Positions 18,128-26,886 of a stretch of DNA of 64,000 bases are shown piece after piece. Positions within the stretch are counted from its first letter, which is position 1. Each line of letters starts with the position of its first letter. The notes below the pieces were generated by a model. The model was not told the DNA's origin. It worked only from the letters and a program-made list of their open reading frames with translations, and searched no databases. This DNA is from CF-162 sp963667205. Lineage in GTDB: Bacteria > Chloroflexota > Dehalococcoidia > SM23-28-2 > RBG-16-64-32. The stretch is from the NCBI GenBank assembly GCA_963667205.1, contig OY762959.1, positions 868,001-932,000 of the forward strand, read 5' to 3'. The translations under genes and the position numbers were made by a program.

Positions 18128-19226
18128 CTAGACCCTGGAGGTCGCCGCCGAGGTAGTCGTGCGGCCTGCGAAGTGCGGCATCACGTAGCGGCCGAAACGC
18201 TCGGCCTCTTCCTTGTGTGGATAGCCGGAGTGGATGAACGTGTCGATGCCGAAGTCGACGTACTCCTGAAGGCAGCGCGCGATGCTATCTCCGGAGCCGA
18301 CGAGCGCGGTGCCGACACCCAGGCGGGCCTTGCCGATGCCTGCCCAGAGGTGCTCCGTAATCCAGTCGTCCTCGGCGGAGGCCACGAGTTGGCGCTGGCG
18401 CTTCTCGCCTTCTGAGTCGCCTTTCAAGTGGTGCTTGTCGATCATCTCCTGGAAGTTTGTCAGGCACCTCTGCGACCAGCGCATCAGCGGCCTCACGCGC
18501 CTCGGCGTCCGTCTCGCGGGCGACGACGTGGATGCGAAGACCGAAGCGCAGAGTTCGCCCGATCGCCGCCGCCCGGCTCTTCATCCCTTCGATGCGCCCC
18601 CGCACCATCTCCGGCGTCTCACCCCAGAGCAGGTAGATGTCCGAGTCCTCGGCGCCCACCTTCTGGGCCGCCTCTGAGGCGCCTCCGAAATAGAACGGCG
18701 GGTGCGGCTTCTGGTACGGCCGCGGGTAAACATTCCCGGACTCCACCTGGAAGTACTTGCCGTCGTGGTCCCACTTCTTCTCCGTCCACGCCTTGCGCAC
18801 GACCTGCATGAACTCCTGCGTCCGGTCGTAGCGCTCGTCGTGGTCGATGAAGTCGCCGTCGGCCGCCAGCTCCGCGGGGAAGCCGCCGGTGACAACGTTG
18901 ATCATCACCCGGCCACTGAGCGCGTTGTCGAGCGTGTTCGACATCTTGGCAGCGAGCGTCGGCGAGACGAACCCGGGCCGCATGGCGACGAGGAAGCGCA
19001 GACGCTCCGTGCGCCCGCCGACGAGGCCGGCGACGAGCCATGCGTCCTGGCAGGTCGTGCCGACGGGGATCAGCGCGAAGTTGAAGCCGGCGTCCTCCGC
19101 CGTCTTCGCCACGTCGACGAGATAGTCGAGCGTGGCCTCCCGCGTCGGTGGGCCGATGACCTTAGCGTCGCCCATGCTGGGCAGGAACCAGCCGAAGTCG
19201 ATCGGCCTCTCGCCGGCGGGAGCCAT
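18128..19226 (-). pseudogene. ssuD: Alkanesulfonate monooxygenase-like (SsuD), frameshifted
   Basis: LLM-class FMNH2-dependent monooxygenase starting at the ATG at 19226 (MAPAGERPIDFGWFLP). The frame is intact through NVVTGGFPAELAADGDF, KPHPPFYFGGASEAA and LRIHVVARETDAEA. It then breaks near 18452-18461. Dropping one base around AAACTT restores FQEMIDKHHLK and the conserved C-terminus AGIGKARLGVGTALVGS...FIHSGYPHKEEAERFG. The product would cleave alkanesulfonates to aldehyde and sulfite. It sits between a peroxiredoxin and the FMN reductase. One indel: sequencing error or a young pseudogene. Confidence 0.82.
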
Positions 19227-19228
19227 CG

Positions 19229-19705
19229 CTAGCTGGAACCCCCCAGGGCGACGGAGCACGGCGTTAGGTCCGGCACCTCGAGGATCGGGTTGACGTTGAT
19301 ATAGGCGACGGCGCCGGCCTTGTCGATGCCGACCACCGCGCGCTCGGCGACCCCGACCGGCAGGAATACGCCGTATTCCTCGGCAACGGCGCCGTGCGGG
19401 TAGAAGTCGGCCAGAAGCGGAAAGCCGATTTTCGTCTGCGCGCCGAACGCCTTGAGCGCGTTGATGCCGTCGACGCTGATGCCCACGACGACCGTGTCGT
19501 CGCCGAAGAGCGTCTTCTGCTCCTCGATGCGTGGCAACTGCTGGCTGCAGACGCCCGAGAACGCCGCCGGAAAGAAGTTGAGCACGACGTTCTTGCCGCG
19601 CTGCTCGCTAAGCTTGAAGTCCTGCCGGTTCTCGTCCTTGAGCTCGAAGTCTGGTGCCGCGTCGCCCACCTTGAGCGTGCGGGTCTCAGTTTTGCCTTCT
19701 GCCAT
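19229..19705 (-). CDS. Peroxiredoxin (AhpC/TSA family)
   Basis: 158 residues with a thioredoxin fold and the peroxidatic Cys in FFPAAFSGVCSQQLP. The usual PxxxTxxC threonine is replaced by serine (AFSGVC), an accepted variant. It reduces peroxides. It lies 2 bases before the sulfonate monooxygenase start, suggesting cotranscription and protection from peroxide made by uncoupled flavin chemistry. A purine-rich ribosome site precedes the ATG. Confidence 0.88.
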   Translation of the reverse strand: MAEGKTETRTLKVGDAAPDFELKDENRQDFKLSEQRGKNVVLNFFPAAFSGVCSQQLPRIEEQKTLFGDDTVVVGISVDGINALKAFGAQTKIGFPLLADFYPHGAVAEEYGVFLPVGVAERAVVGIDKAGAVAYINVNPILEVPDLTPCSVALGGSS

Positions 19706-19750
19706 CGTATCTCCCTCCAGCCCCGAAGCGGGGCGACTTCCGATTCTACA

Positions 19751-20575
19751 TCAATTCGGCACGGCAGAGGCAAACATCAGACCGCGGCCTACGACCTCGC
19801 CGGCCAACACCAGCGCCATCGCGATGTAGAGCAGCCCCGTCGCCGACATCATCGCGCGCGCGCCGCTGGCGTCAAACGCCATCCAAGCGAGCAGCGCCGG
19901 AAAGGCGATGCCGCCGCCCACACGCAGGTAGAAGAACGGGTTCGAGAGGATCTCGGTCTCGACACTCGTGACGACGTCGTCGTGGGGCAGCACCAGCGCC
20001 GGCACGAGCAGCACCAGCTGGATGACGATGACGACGACGAGGAGCCCCGTCATCTCTTTTAGCGGCCGCTCCGGCAGACGCGGCGTCACGAGGTACCAGT
20101 GGCCGAGGACCATCCCCTGCGAGACGGCGCCGACGACCAGGGCCGCGACCACGAGACTGCCGAAGACGAGCGCGAAGCCCCACGTCGGCCCGGCGATCAC
20201 CTGCGCCAGGAGAGCGACCGCCACGACGCCGGCGACCGAGGCCGCGCCGCCGAGCGCCAGCGCCGGGAGGCGATGCTCGCGGATCGTCGCCGCCGCGTGC
20301 AGGACGGTGAGCCCGAAGACCGCCGCCAGCGCCCAGCGCAGCTCGGCCGCGTACGAGCCGTCGAGCGGATAGCCGTCAACGTCATCGCCGACGTCGATTT
20401 CGGCAGCCACCAGCAGTGTGATGACGGCGACGACCGCCACCGTGGCGGCGCCGAACTTGACGAACGACGCCGCGGACTCGCCGCGGAACTGGGAGAAGTA
20501 AAGCACCCAGAGCCCGCCAGCGGTGAGCTCGACGAGCAAGATGAGCAGGGCGTAGGGCAGCGATTCGGGGCTCAT
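19751..20575 (-). CDS. Conserved multi-pass membrane protein, unknown function
   Basis: 274 residues with about seven to eight hydrophobic helices and few charges. Distinct blocks include MVLGHWYLVTPRLPERPLKEMTG, where His/Trp/Tyr occur next to a membrane helix, and NPFFYLRVGGGI. I do not recognise a named family. The ATG follows a TAGCCT hexamer by six bases, so the message may be leaderless. It is divergent from the DinB gene at 20635, which has the same promoter design. Confidence 0.7.
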   Translation of the reverse strand: MSPESLPYALLILLVELTAGGLWVLYFSQFRGESAASFVKFGAATVAVVAVITLLVAAEIDVGDDVDGYPLDGSYAAELRWALAAVFGLTVLHAAATIREHRLPALALGGAASVAGVVAVALLAQVIAGPTWGFALVFGSLVVAALVVGAVSQGMVLGHWYLVTPRLPERPLKEMTGLLVVVIVIQLVLLVPALVLPHDDVVTSVETEILSNPFFYLRVGGGIAFPALLAWMAFDASGARAMMSATGLLYIAMALVLAGEVVGRGLMFASAVPN

Positions 20576-20581
20576 GGGATC

Positions 20582-20587
20582 AGGCTA
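20582..20587 (-). promoter_or_regulatory. Leaderless-type -10 element for the 19751-20575 gene
   Basis: TAGCCT, six bases, then ATG on the minus strand. Back-to-back with the element at 20623. Confidence 0.5.
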
Positions 20588-20622
20588 GATGTTAGGGCGG
20601 CTTGCGGGCAGCGGCAACAGCG

Positions 20623-20628
20623 TACAAT
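20623..20628 (+). promoter_or_regulatory. Leaderless-type -10 element for the 20635 gene
   Basis: TACAAT, six bases, then GTG. It decides the start: an upstream TTG at 20602 would precede the promoter. Confidence 0.55.
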
Positions 20629-20634
20629 GTCCGC

Positions 20635-21147
20635 GTGCAACTGGAGGAACGGGATTCATCCGGCTGGGCGATGAAGGCGCTGCGCGAAGCCGGCGGCACG
20701 CTCTTCAGCGAGTTCGCCGGCCTCGACGAGACGACTCTGCGCCACCGCCCGGCTGAGGACGAGCTCTCGCTGAAAGAGATCGCCGCGCACCTGCGCGACG
20801 CCGAGGAGCTGGCGCTCCGCCAGCTGACGTCGGCCAGCGAGGAGCCGGACAAGCGCCTGCCGGTCTGGGACGTCGAGGTGCTGCCGCTCGAGCGCGACTA
20901 CCGCAACGCAGACCTGCGGGGTCTGCTCGGCGAGCTGCGCAATCTGCGCCGCCTGACGACGGCCCTCCTCTGGACCCTGCGGGACTGGGACTGGCGGCGG
21001 GAGGTCAGGCACCAGTATCGCGGCGAGATCACGATCGAGATGATCGCCCGCGAGCTCGCGCAGCACGACCTCGAGCATCTGTGGCAGGTGCGCCGCCTGA
21101 AGCACACGCTGACCGAGGCCGCGAACGACGGCGACGGCTTCGACTAA
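20635..21147 (+). CDS. DinB-like protein
   Basis: 170 residues from the GTG chosen by its leaderless promoter. Helical bundle with the metal-site pattern: His in KEIAAHLRDAEE and the pair in ELAQHDLEHLWQVRRL. Related in fold to the DinB protein at 9057 but clearly divergent. Exact activity unknown. Its stop overlaps that of the convergent flavin reductase (CTAA). Confidence 0.78.
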   Translation: MQLEERDSSGWAMKALREAGGTLFSEFAGLDETTLRHRPAEDELSLKEIAAHLRDAEELALRQLTSASEEPDKRLPVWDVEVLPLERDYRNADLRGLLGELRNLRRLTTALLWTLRDWDWRREVRHQYRGEITIEMIARELAQHDLEHLWQVRRLKHTLTEAANDGDGFD

Positions 21148-21671
21148 CCGCTGTAGGTCCAGCCGGTGTAGGTGGACGTCAGCGGTTCCGCCTCGCGCAC
21201 CATAGCGCCGTCGACAACTCGGCCGACGGTGAGGATGTGGTCGCCGACCGGCACGAACTCTTCTGCCTCGCACTCGATCCAGGCCATCGACGCCTCGAGA
21301 ACCGGCGCGCCGTTATCCGTGAGGTCGTAGGGCAGGCCGTCGAGCTTGTAGTGCAGGGCCGCTGCCTCGTCGCCCCTGCGCCCCTTCACCTTCTCGCCGC
21401 TGTACGGCTGGGCGAAGCGGCGCGCCAGCTCCATGCTCTCCTCGTCCTGCGAGAGCAGGTTGACCGTGAAGAACGTGCGCTCGCGGATATTGGCCAGCGT
21501 GTGCGAGTCGCCCTCAAAGGCGACGGCCACCAGGCGCGGCTCGAACGAGACCTGCATCACCCAGTCGGCCATCATGCCGTTGACCTTGCCCTCGGCCTCC
21601 TCGCGAGATCCGATTATGTAGATTCCATACGGAAGCTCATGCATCACGCGCTCGATCTCGTCCTTGAACAC
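21144..21671 (-). CDS. Flavin reductase domain protein
   Basis: 175 residues: FMN-binding split-barrel flavin reductase pattern with LPYGIYIIGSREEAEGKVNGMMADWVMQ at the N-terminus, SFEPRLVAVAF, FFTVNLLSQDE and a DHILTVGRVVDG block. It would reduce free FMN or serve a partner oxygenase. GTG start overlapping the upstream HEPN stop by one base, so it is the last gene of the yyaL-HEPN-flavin reductase transcript. Confidence 0.83.
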   Translation of the reverse strand: MFKDEIERVMHELPYGIYIIGSREEAEGKVNGMMADWVMQVSFEPRLVAVAFEGDSHTLANIRERTFFTVNLLSQDEESMELARRFAQPYSGEKVKGRRGDEAAALHYKLDGLPYDLTDNGAPVLEASMAWIECEAEEFVPVGDHILTVGRVVDGAMVREAEPLTSTYTGWTYSG

Positions 21672-22350
21672 TAGGCGGCCCGCCGTGTGCTCTCAGCCAG
21701 GATGACGATCCAGATGTCGTGGTCGATGAGGATGTTCGCGGTGCGCCCATCCGGGACGTCCTGGATATCCACGTCGTCCCGGAAGCTCCCGCTTACGACC
21801 AGACGGTAGTCCTTCGGACCGCGCTCGATGCGCCGGAATTCGCAGTCTGGAAACGACTCGATTAGCCGGCCCTTGATCTCGTCAATGAAGCCCTTGGCCT
21901 TCTTGCGCGTCTCGCGTGCCGTTGCCATTGTGCGTCGTTCGTACTCTGATTTCGTTTCCGCGATTCCGCGCGAACCGACCAGATCCTCCACGCGCCCGAC
22001 AAGGCTGGCGGCCTGTTTGGCGGAGTCGTCTGCTGTACGCCGGGAGGTGTCGACAGTCCTGTAGTCGGCCTTCACGCGGCGGTCGAACAGGTTGCTGAGC
22101 GTCCTCAGGAACGCGCCCGGCAGCTTGCGCCGCCTAATCAGTCTACCGGAGAACTGAATCATCACGAAGCGGTGGCTCCAGTCGTCGTTCTCAGGACGGA
22201 TGCCGGCGCCGATGAGCGCGGCCACGGCCGCCTGGAACGCAGCGTAGTAGGCCGGTTGGCTGCCGAGTTGTAGCGACGAGCTCGCAGGTCCGCCCGGGCA
22301 GAGGCCAGGCTCTCGCGCGCCTTCGCCAGGTAGCGTTCGGCCTCAGTCAC
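21671..22350 (-). pseudogene. HEPN domain protein (UPF0332-like), frameshifted
   Basis: Start GTG at 22350, overlapping the upstream stop (GTGACTGA). N-terminal AERYLAKARESLASARADL...YNSAANR runs into a frame break at 22251-22255. Adding one G yields AYYAAFQAAVAALIGAG and then the open frame to 21671. That frame contains WSHRFVMIQFSGRLI and LFDRRVKADY, both typical of UPF0332/HEPN. About 110 further residues of unknown type follow, ending in a beta-rich LVVSGSFRDDVDI block. HEPN proteins are often RNase toxins paired with a nucleotidyltransferase; no such partner is adjacent. Confidence 0.75.
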
Positions 22351-24133
22351 CCGGCAGCTCGATGACCCTTGGACCGGACTGCATGCCGGCGACGATCTCG
22401 GCCAGGCGCCCGGCATCTGTCACGGGCGGCGAGCACATCGTGCCGGCGCAGGCGTAGGCCGCCGGCGCCGGCTCCGCGGGCAGGCCGAGGGCTGACAACC
22501 GCTCGGCGTCGCGCGCCGGCTCGAGCACCTGGACGACGCGCGCGGGCACGTCGAGCCGCAGCGCCGCGCCCAGCAGAGCATCGTCCGCGCCGACGATGTT
22601 CACTTCGGCCGGTGCGTTGAGGAGCAAGTCGACCCGCCTCCCGTAGGCAGCCGCGAAGTGGCCCATCTGGCCGTAGGTCCCGGCGAACGCCTCGAGCGCC
22701 GAGCGGGCGAGCGTCTGCCAGCGCTCGTCACGCGTCAAGTGGTGGAGGCGGATCAAGACGTCGGCGATGCAGGCGTTGTCCTGGAGCGACTTCTGGCGGT
22801 CCTTGAGACGGCCAGTGTCGTCGCCGCCGTCCCAGACGTCGAAGAAGCCGCCGCCGTCAGCGTCGGCGAAGCGCGCGCCGATGAGGTCCGTCAGCGCGAC
22901 GGCATCGTCGAAGTACGCGGAGTCGCCCGTCGCTTCGTGGGCGTCCAGCAGAGCACGAGCCGTGAACGCCTGATCGGTGAGGAGGCCGGGCACCTGCGCC
23001 TCGCCACCCTGAGCGCGGAAGCGGTGCATGGCACCATCGCGGCGCAGTTCGTCGAGTAGGAAGCGGAGCGCTGTGATCGCCTCGTCGCGCAGCTCCGGCC
23101 GGTCCAGCGTCCACGAGGCCTCGAGGAAGGCGGAGATCATCATCGCGTTCCAGCTTGTGTAGCAGGTCGGATCGATGTAAGGCTCGTCGCGGCCTTCGCG
23201 CTCCGCCTTCGGGAGCTCGTAGAACTCCTCGTCAGCATCCTGCGAGCCGTAGAAGTAGCCGTGCTCCTTGTCGCGCAGCTTCCAGCGGACGTACGCGATG
23301 AGGCCGGCCGCCGTTGTCGCGTGCTCTGGCGTTTTGGTGGTCCGGTATAGCGTCAGCAGGTTGCTCAAGAGGCCGGCGTTGTCTTCCAGCATCTTCTCGA
23401 AGTGGGGAACGGACCAGTCGCGGTTCGTCGCGTAGCGGAAGAAGCCGCCCCACTCGTGGTCGTAGACCTCGGCGGCGGACATCGACTCCAGCGTCTTGCG
23501 CGCCATGTGCAGGACGTCCGGGTCGCGCGTCTTGCGGTGCGCGTACAGGAGAAGGTCGAGCGCGTCTGTGTGAGGGAACTTGGGCGCATCGCCGAAGCCG
23601 CCGTGGACGGGGTCGTACTGGCCGGAGATGCTGGCGACGATGCGGTCGTAGATCTCCTGCGAAACCTCACCCGCGCCGCTGGACTGCGTCTCGCCACGCT
23701 GCTGGCGCAGCTCCTCGGTCTTGCCCTTGACGTCTTCGCGGTTGTTGATGAAGTAGACGTAGACCTTGGGCAGCACCTCCAGCATCTGGTCCGGTGGGAT
23801 GTACGTGCCGCCGGACAGGATCTCGCCCTCCGGCGTGAGGAACGCCGTTGTCGGCCAGCCACCGAGGTTGTAGCGGGCGTTGATGTCCGGCCGCTGGTCG
23901 TTGTCGACGCGCACGGGGATGTAGTGCTCGTTGACGTAGCTGATCACGCCCTCGTTGGAGTAGGAGGTCTCGTCCATGACGTGGCACCAGTGGCACCAGA
24001 CGGCGGAAAGCGAGAGCAGGAGCGGCTTGCCGGCGTCGAGCGCCTCGCGGAAGGCCTCGTCGCCCCAGTCGCGCCATTTGATCTCGGCGGCGCGGTTCGG
24101 GCGGGGCGAGAAGTGGAACTTCGTGTCGCTCAT
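22343..24133 (-). CDS. Thioredoxin-domain protein, YyaL/SPATA20 (DUF255) family
   Basis: 596 residues. N-terminal thioredoxin-like domain with the CHWCH motif (SAVWCHWCHVMDETSY), then VRVDNDQRPDINARY and GGWPTTAFLTPEGE, diagnostic of DUF255. The remainder is an alpha/alpha toroid with HFEKMLEDNAGLLSNLL-type repeats. The family often reaches 650-690 residues, so this is a somewhat short member. Biological role unknown; AGGAGG-like sequence precedes the ATG. Confidence 0.9.
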   Translation of the reverse strand: MSDTKFHFSPRPNRAAEIKWRDWGDEAFREALDAGKPLLLSLSAVWCHWCHVMDETSYSNEGVISYVNEHYIPVRVDNDQRPDINARYNLGGWPTTAFLTPEGEILSGGTYIPPDQMLEVLPKVYVYFINNREDVKGKTEELRQQRGETQSSGAGEVSQEIYDRIVASISGQYDPVHGGFGDAPKFPHTDALDLLLYAHRKTRDPDVLHMARKTLESMSAAEVYDHEWGGFFRYATNRDWSVPHFEKMLEDNAGLLSNLLTLYRTTKTPEHATTAAGLIAYVRWKLRDKEHGYFYGSQDADEEFYELPKAEREGRDEPYIDPTCYTSWNAMMISAFLEASWTLDRPELRDEAITALRFLLDELRRDGAMHRFRAQGGEAQVPGLLTDQAFTARALLDAHEATGDSAYFDDAVALTDLIGARFADADGGGFFDVWDGGDDTGRLKDRQKSLQDNACIADVLIRLHHLTRDERWQTLARSALEAFAGTYGQMGHFAAAYGRRVDLLLNAPAEVNIVGADDALLGAALRLDVPARVVQVLEPARDAERLSALGLPAEPAPAAYACAGTMCSPPVTDAGRLAEIVAGMQSGPRVIELPGD

Positions 24134-24201
24134 GAGGCCTCCTGAGGGATGGGCGGGACGTTTCCAGCTTAGGGAAGAGCGGCGAAGCTGGCAATGCGGC
24201 G

Positions 24202-25131
24202 CTAGCGGAAGTCGGCAACGAGTTCGGCGACGATGTCGTAGCGGCCGAACGAAGGCACGAGATAGGCGCCGGCGGCGCGTTCTTTGACGAGCGCCAGCAG
24301 GTCGCGCGCCATCGCCTGGCCTTCTTTGGGACCGCCCTCGTCGCCGGCGCGTCGCATACGCTCGCGGACGTCGTCCGGAAGGCTCATGCCGGGCACTTCG
24401 GCGTGCAGGAACTCGGCGTGGCGGCTGCTGTGCAGGGGCAGGACGCCGATCATGATCGGGCGCTTGAACTTCTCCGTCTGATCCAGGAAGCGCTCCAGCA
24501 CCTTTTCGTCGAAGACGTTCTGCGTGACGAAGAAGTGACAGCCGGCCTCCACCTTGCGGCGCATCAGCCTCACTTCGGTCTCCAGCGGGTCGGCGTTGAG
24601 GTTGGCGGAGGCGCCGATGAAGAAGTCCGCCTTGCCGGCGATCGATTTCTCGGCGAAGTCGACGCCGTCGTTGGCGAGCTTGAGGAAGCGGATGAGGCCG
24701 ACGGCGCTGACGTCCCAGACGCCGACGATGTCGGTGTAGCCGCCGAGCGACGGCGGGTCGCCGCGCAGGCAGAGGATGTTGCGGATGCCGAGCGCGTGCG
24801 CGCCGATCATGTCGGAGTGAATGGCGAGCGCGTTGCGATCGCGGGTGGTGTAGTGCATGACGATGTCGACGCCCAGCTCCTGCTTGAGCAGCACCGACAT
24901 CGCCAGCGGCGACATGCGCACCTTGGCCGTCGGGCTGTCGCCGACGTTGATCGCGTCGATGCCGGCGTCGCGCAGCAGGCGCGCGCCTTCCACCGCCTTC
25001 TGCGGCTTGATGCCGTGCGGCGGGTCGACTTCGACGGACATCACGAAGCGCCCGGATTCCATCTTCTCGCGGAGCACGGTCGAAACGGCGGGCGTGGCGG
25101 CGCCGTCGCCGTCCCGTGATGTGTCTGGCAT
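24202..25131 (-). CDS. metF: Methylenetetrahydrofolate reductase
   Basis: 309 residues, TIM-barrel MTHFR: FVMSVEVDPPHG near the N-terminus, DAINVGDSPTAK, NILCLRGDPPSLGGY and KVEAGCHFFVTQNVFD. It reduces methylene-THF to methyl-THF using FAD, for methionine synthesis or C1 metabolism. The N-terminal 20 residues are a non-conserved extension. Monocistronic-looking. Confidence 0.9.
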   Translation of the reverse strand: MPDTSRDGDGAATPAVSTVLREKMESGRFVMSVEVDPPHGIKPQKAVEGARLLRDAGIDAINVGDSPTAKVRMSPLAMSVLLKQELGVDIVMHYTTRDRNALAIHSDMIGAHALGIRNILCLRGDPPSLGGYTDIVGVWDVSAVGLIRFLKLANDGVDFAEKSIAGKADFFIGASANLNADPLETEVRLMRRKVEAGCHFFVTQNVFDEKVLERFLDQTEKFKRPIMIGVLPLHSSRHAEFLHAEVPGMSLPDDVRERMRRAGDEGGPKEGQAMARDLLALVKERAAGAYLVPSFGRYDIVAELVADFR

Positions 25132-25167
25132 ATCGAAATTAGCTTAGCGGAACGGGATTCGCCGGCG

Positions 25168-25620
25168 CTAGGCCTTGACCTTCGTGGCTTCGGCCATGAG
25201 TCCGGCGATCATCTTGAAGTCGGCCTCCGGGATCTGGTGCAGGTTGCCCTGGAAGGCGAGGCGCCAGTGCTCAGCCGGCCACTTCTTCACGTACTCCATC
25301 GTCGGGCCGATCTCGCGCACGTCCAGGTACTGATCCGGCGTGAGGGCTGTGATCTTCTTGATCTTGACGCGCCAGGGGTAGTCTTCCTTCGGCTTCTTCT
25401 CGCTGCGGAAGACCTTTTCGTGGTCCTCGTAGTAGTCTGACGTGACTTCGGCGATGCCACCGAACTTCATGATCTTGGTGAGATAGAAGATGATGCGGTC
25501 GCCGGGCTTCATGCCGGAGACTTCGGCGCGGCGGGTGCTTTTGAAGCCGAACATGTCCCAGCCGCGCTCTTCGGCGATGCGCATGTTCTCTTCGGAGCCA
25601 ACAACGATCCAGTGGGTCAT
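25168..25620 (-). CDS. EVE domain protein
   Basis: 150 residues beginning HWIVVGSEENMRIAEERGWDMFGF, then VSGMKPGDRIIFYLTKIMKFGGIAEV and a final HWRLAFQGNLHQIPEADFKMI. These are hallmarks of the PUA-like EVE domain, which reads modified bases in DNA or RNA. No modification or restriction gene is adjacent. AGGTG ribosome site. Confidence 0.87.
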   Translation of the reverse strand: MTHWIVVGSEENMRIAEERGWDMFGFKSTRRAEVSGMKPGDRIIFYLTKIMKFGGIAEVTSDYYEDHEKVFRSEKKPKEDYPWRVKIKKITALTPDQYLDVREIGPTMEYVKKWPAEHWRLAFQGNLHQIPEADFKMIAGLMAEATKVKA

Positions 25621-25659
25621 GGGGCACCTCCGCGGGACATTATACCGGGCGCTGCGTCG

Positions 25660-25690
25660 CGCTCGTTCCTTCGATCCCTGAGGACGAGCG
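25660..25690. repeat. Dispersed palindromic intergenic repeat, copy 2 (short form)
   Basis: Arms CGCTCGT and ACGAGCG flank a CCT...AGG inner pair, forming a near-perfect stem. It shares CCTTCGA and GAGGACGAGCG with the other three copies. Located upstream of the EVE gene. Confidence 0.6.
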
Positions 25691-25723
25691 GTTTCCGCCC
25701 CAGCGGCCTCAGGGGCAAAGCGA

Positions 25724-25751
25724 AACCCGGAGCCGAGAGTGGCTCCGGGTT
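25724..25751 (-). terminator. Hairpin terminator after the IscA-type gene
   Basis: Perfect 11-base stem AACCCGGAGCC / GGCTCCGGGTT with a six-base loop. On the minus strand it is followed by TTTCGCTTTG, 24 bases past the stop at 25775. Confidence 0.72.
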
Positions 25752-25774
25752 CATGATTCGGGATTGGGGTGTGT

Positions 25775-26137
25775 CTAGTTCGCGCAGGGTCGCGCTTCGC
25801 CGCCGCCTTCCGCTGTCTGGAAGGAGCTGCCGCAGGCGCAGGAACTGGTGGCGTTGGGGTTTAAGATCGTGAAGCCGGCCTTCATCAGGTCGTCGACGTA
25901 GTCGATCTCGGCGCCCTCGAGAAGCGGCGCGCTGTCCGGGTCGACGACGAGCTTGACGCCGGCGTTCTCGATGATGAGGTCGTCGTCCTCGACGTCTCGT
26001 GCCAGGGCCATGCCGTACTGGTAGCCGGAGCAGCCGCCACCGGCGACGAACACGCGCAGGCCGGTGTCGGCGGGAAGGCCCTTCTCTTTGAACATGTCTT
26101 TGGCCTTCTCAGCGGCCTTTTCAGAGACTTTCAGCAT
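25775..26137 (-). CDS. erpA: Iron-sulfur cluster carrier, IscA/ErpA type
   Basis: 120 residues with the A-type carrier cysteines: VAGGGCSGYQYG and SSCACGSSFQ. GLRVFVAGG and INYVDDL-like sequence fit the HesB fold. It receives and delivers Fe-S clusters. A C-terminal extension of about 12 residues with an extra Cys (ARPCAN) is unusual. Own promoter at 26177-26205 and terminator at 25724. Confidence 0.9.
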   Translation of the reverse strand: MLKVSEKAAEKAKDMFKEKGLPADTGLRVFVAGGGCSGYQYGMALARDVEDDDLIIENAGVKLVVDPDSAPLLEGAEIDYVDDLMKAGFTILNPNATSSCACGSSFQTAEGGGEARPCAN

Positions 26138-26176
26138 GGCTGCACCTCAGTCTTAAAGTAAGCGATTGGTTCCTAT

Positions 26177-26205
26177 ATTGTGGCAAACGTCAAGGAGCCT
26201 GTCAA
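26177..26205 (-). promoter_or_regulatory. Sigma-70-type promoter for erpA
   Basis: Minus strand: -35 TTGACA at 26205-26200, 17-base spacer, -10 CACAAT at 26182-26177, about 40 bases before the ATG. It has the classical spacing. Confidence 0.55.
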
Positions 26206-26213
26206 CGGGCGCG

Positions 26214-26845
26214 TTACACCTCGAGGCCGATGGAGCGCAGGTCGGCGGCGAACTGCTGGTAGCCGGTGAAGTGGAAGCCGTGCATGCCGATGTCGCGCGC
26301 GGCCGCGGCGTAGGCGCTGACGTCGTCGGTAAAAACGGACGCTTCCGGCGCGGCGCCGGCGGCTTCGAGCGCATGGCGGAAGATCGCTGAGTCGGGTTTG
26401 GCGACGCCGATGTCGCCCGAGCCGATACGCACGTCGAAGATCGGAATCAGGTGCGGCATTTCGGTGCGCAGCCGCTCCTCCATGCCGGGCACCGTGTTAG
26501 AGATGATGCCGGTCGTGTAGCCGCTGGACTGCAGCTTGCCGACGAGCGCGACCATGTCCGCATCGAGCAGGCGCTCGGCCGTCTGCCAGGCGTTCATGAA
26601 GTCGTCAACGGCGTCGGCCGGCATCCGCTTGGCGGCCGACGCCCGGATCGAGTCGAACCACTCCTCGCGTGTGCAGGCGCCGACCTGGAAGTCGCGGTGG
26701 GGCTCTCGCGGTAGAGGCAGTCAAAGAGCGTGCGCTCGGGCAGGCCGAGCTGCGACTCGACGGCGGCGTGGTCGATGCCGTCCATGTGGGTCAGCATCAC
26801 GCCGCCGAAGTCGAAGAACACCGCCTTGATAGTCACGAGCGCCAT
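26214..26845 (-). pseudogene. HAD family hydrolase, frameshifted
   Basis: ATG at 26845; HAD motif I is FFDFGGVMLTH. The frame breaks at the GGGG run 26699-26702 (CCCC in sense). Adding one C gives ESPHRDFQVGACTREEWFD and the open frame to 26214, including motif II region GIISNT, motif III KPDSAIFRHAL and motif IV FTDDVSAYAAAA. The first Asp nucleophile and the rest are intact, so a functional phosphatase or haloacid-dehalogenase-like enzyme is expected if the indel is an error. Confidence 0.8.
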
Positions 26846-26886
26846 CTTAGCGGGCGCACCGGGGAGACGCCAGCGTTGGACCGCAG

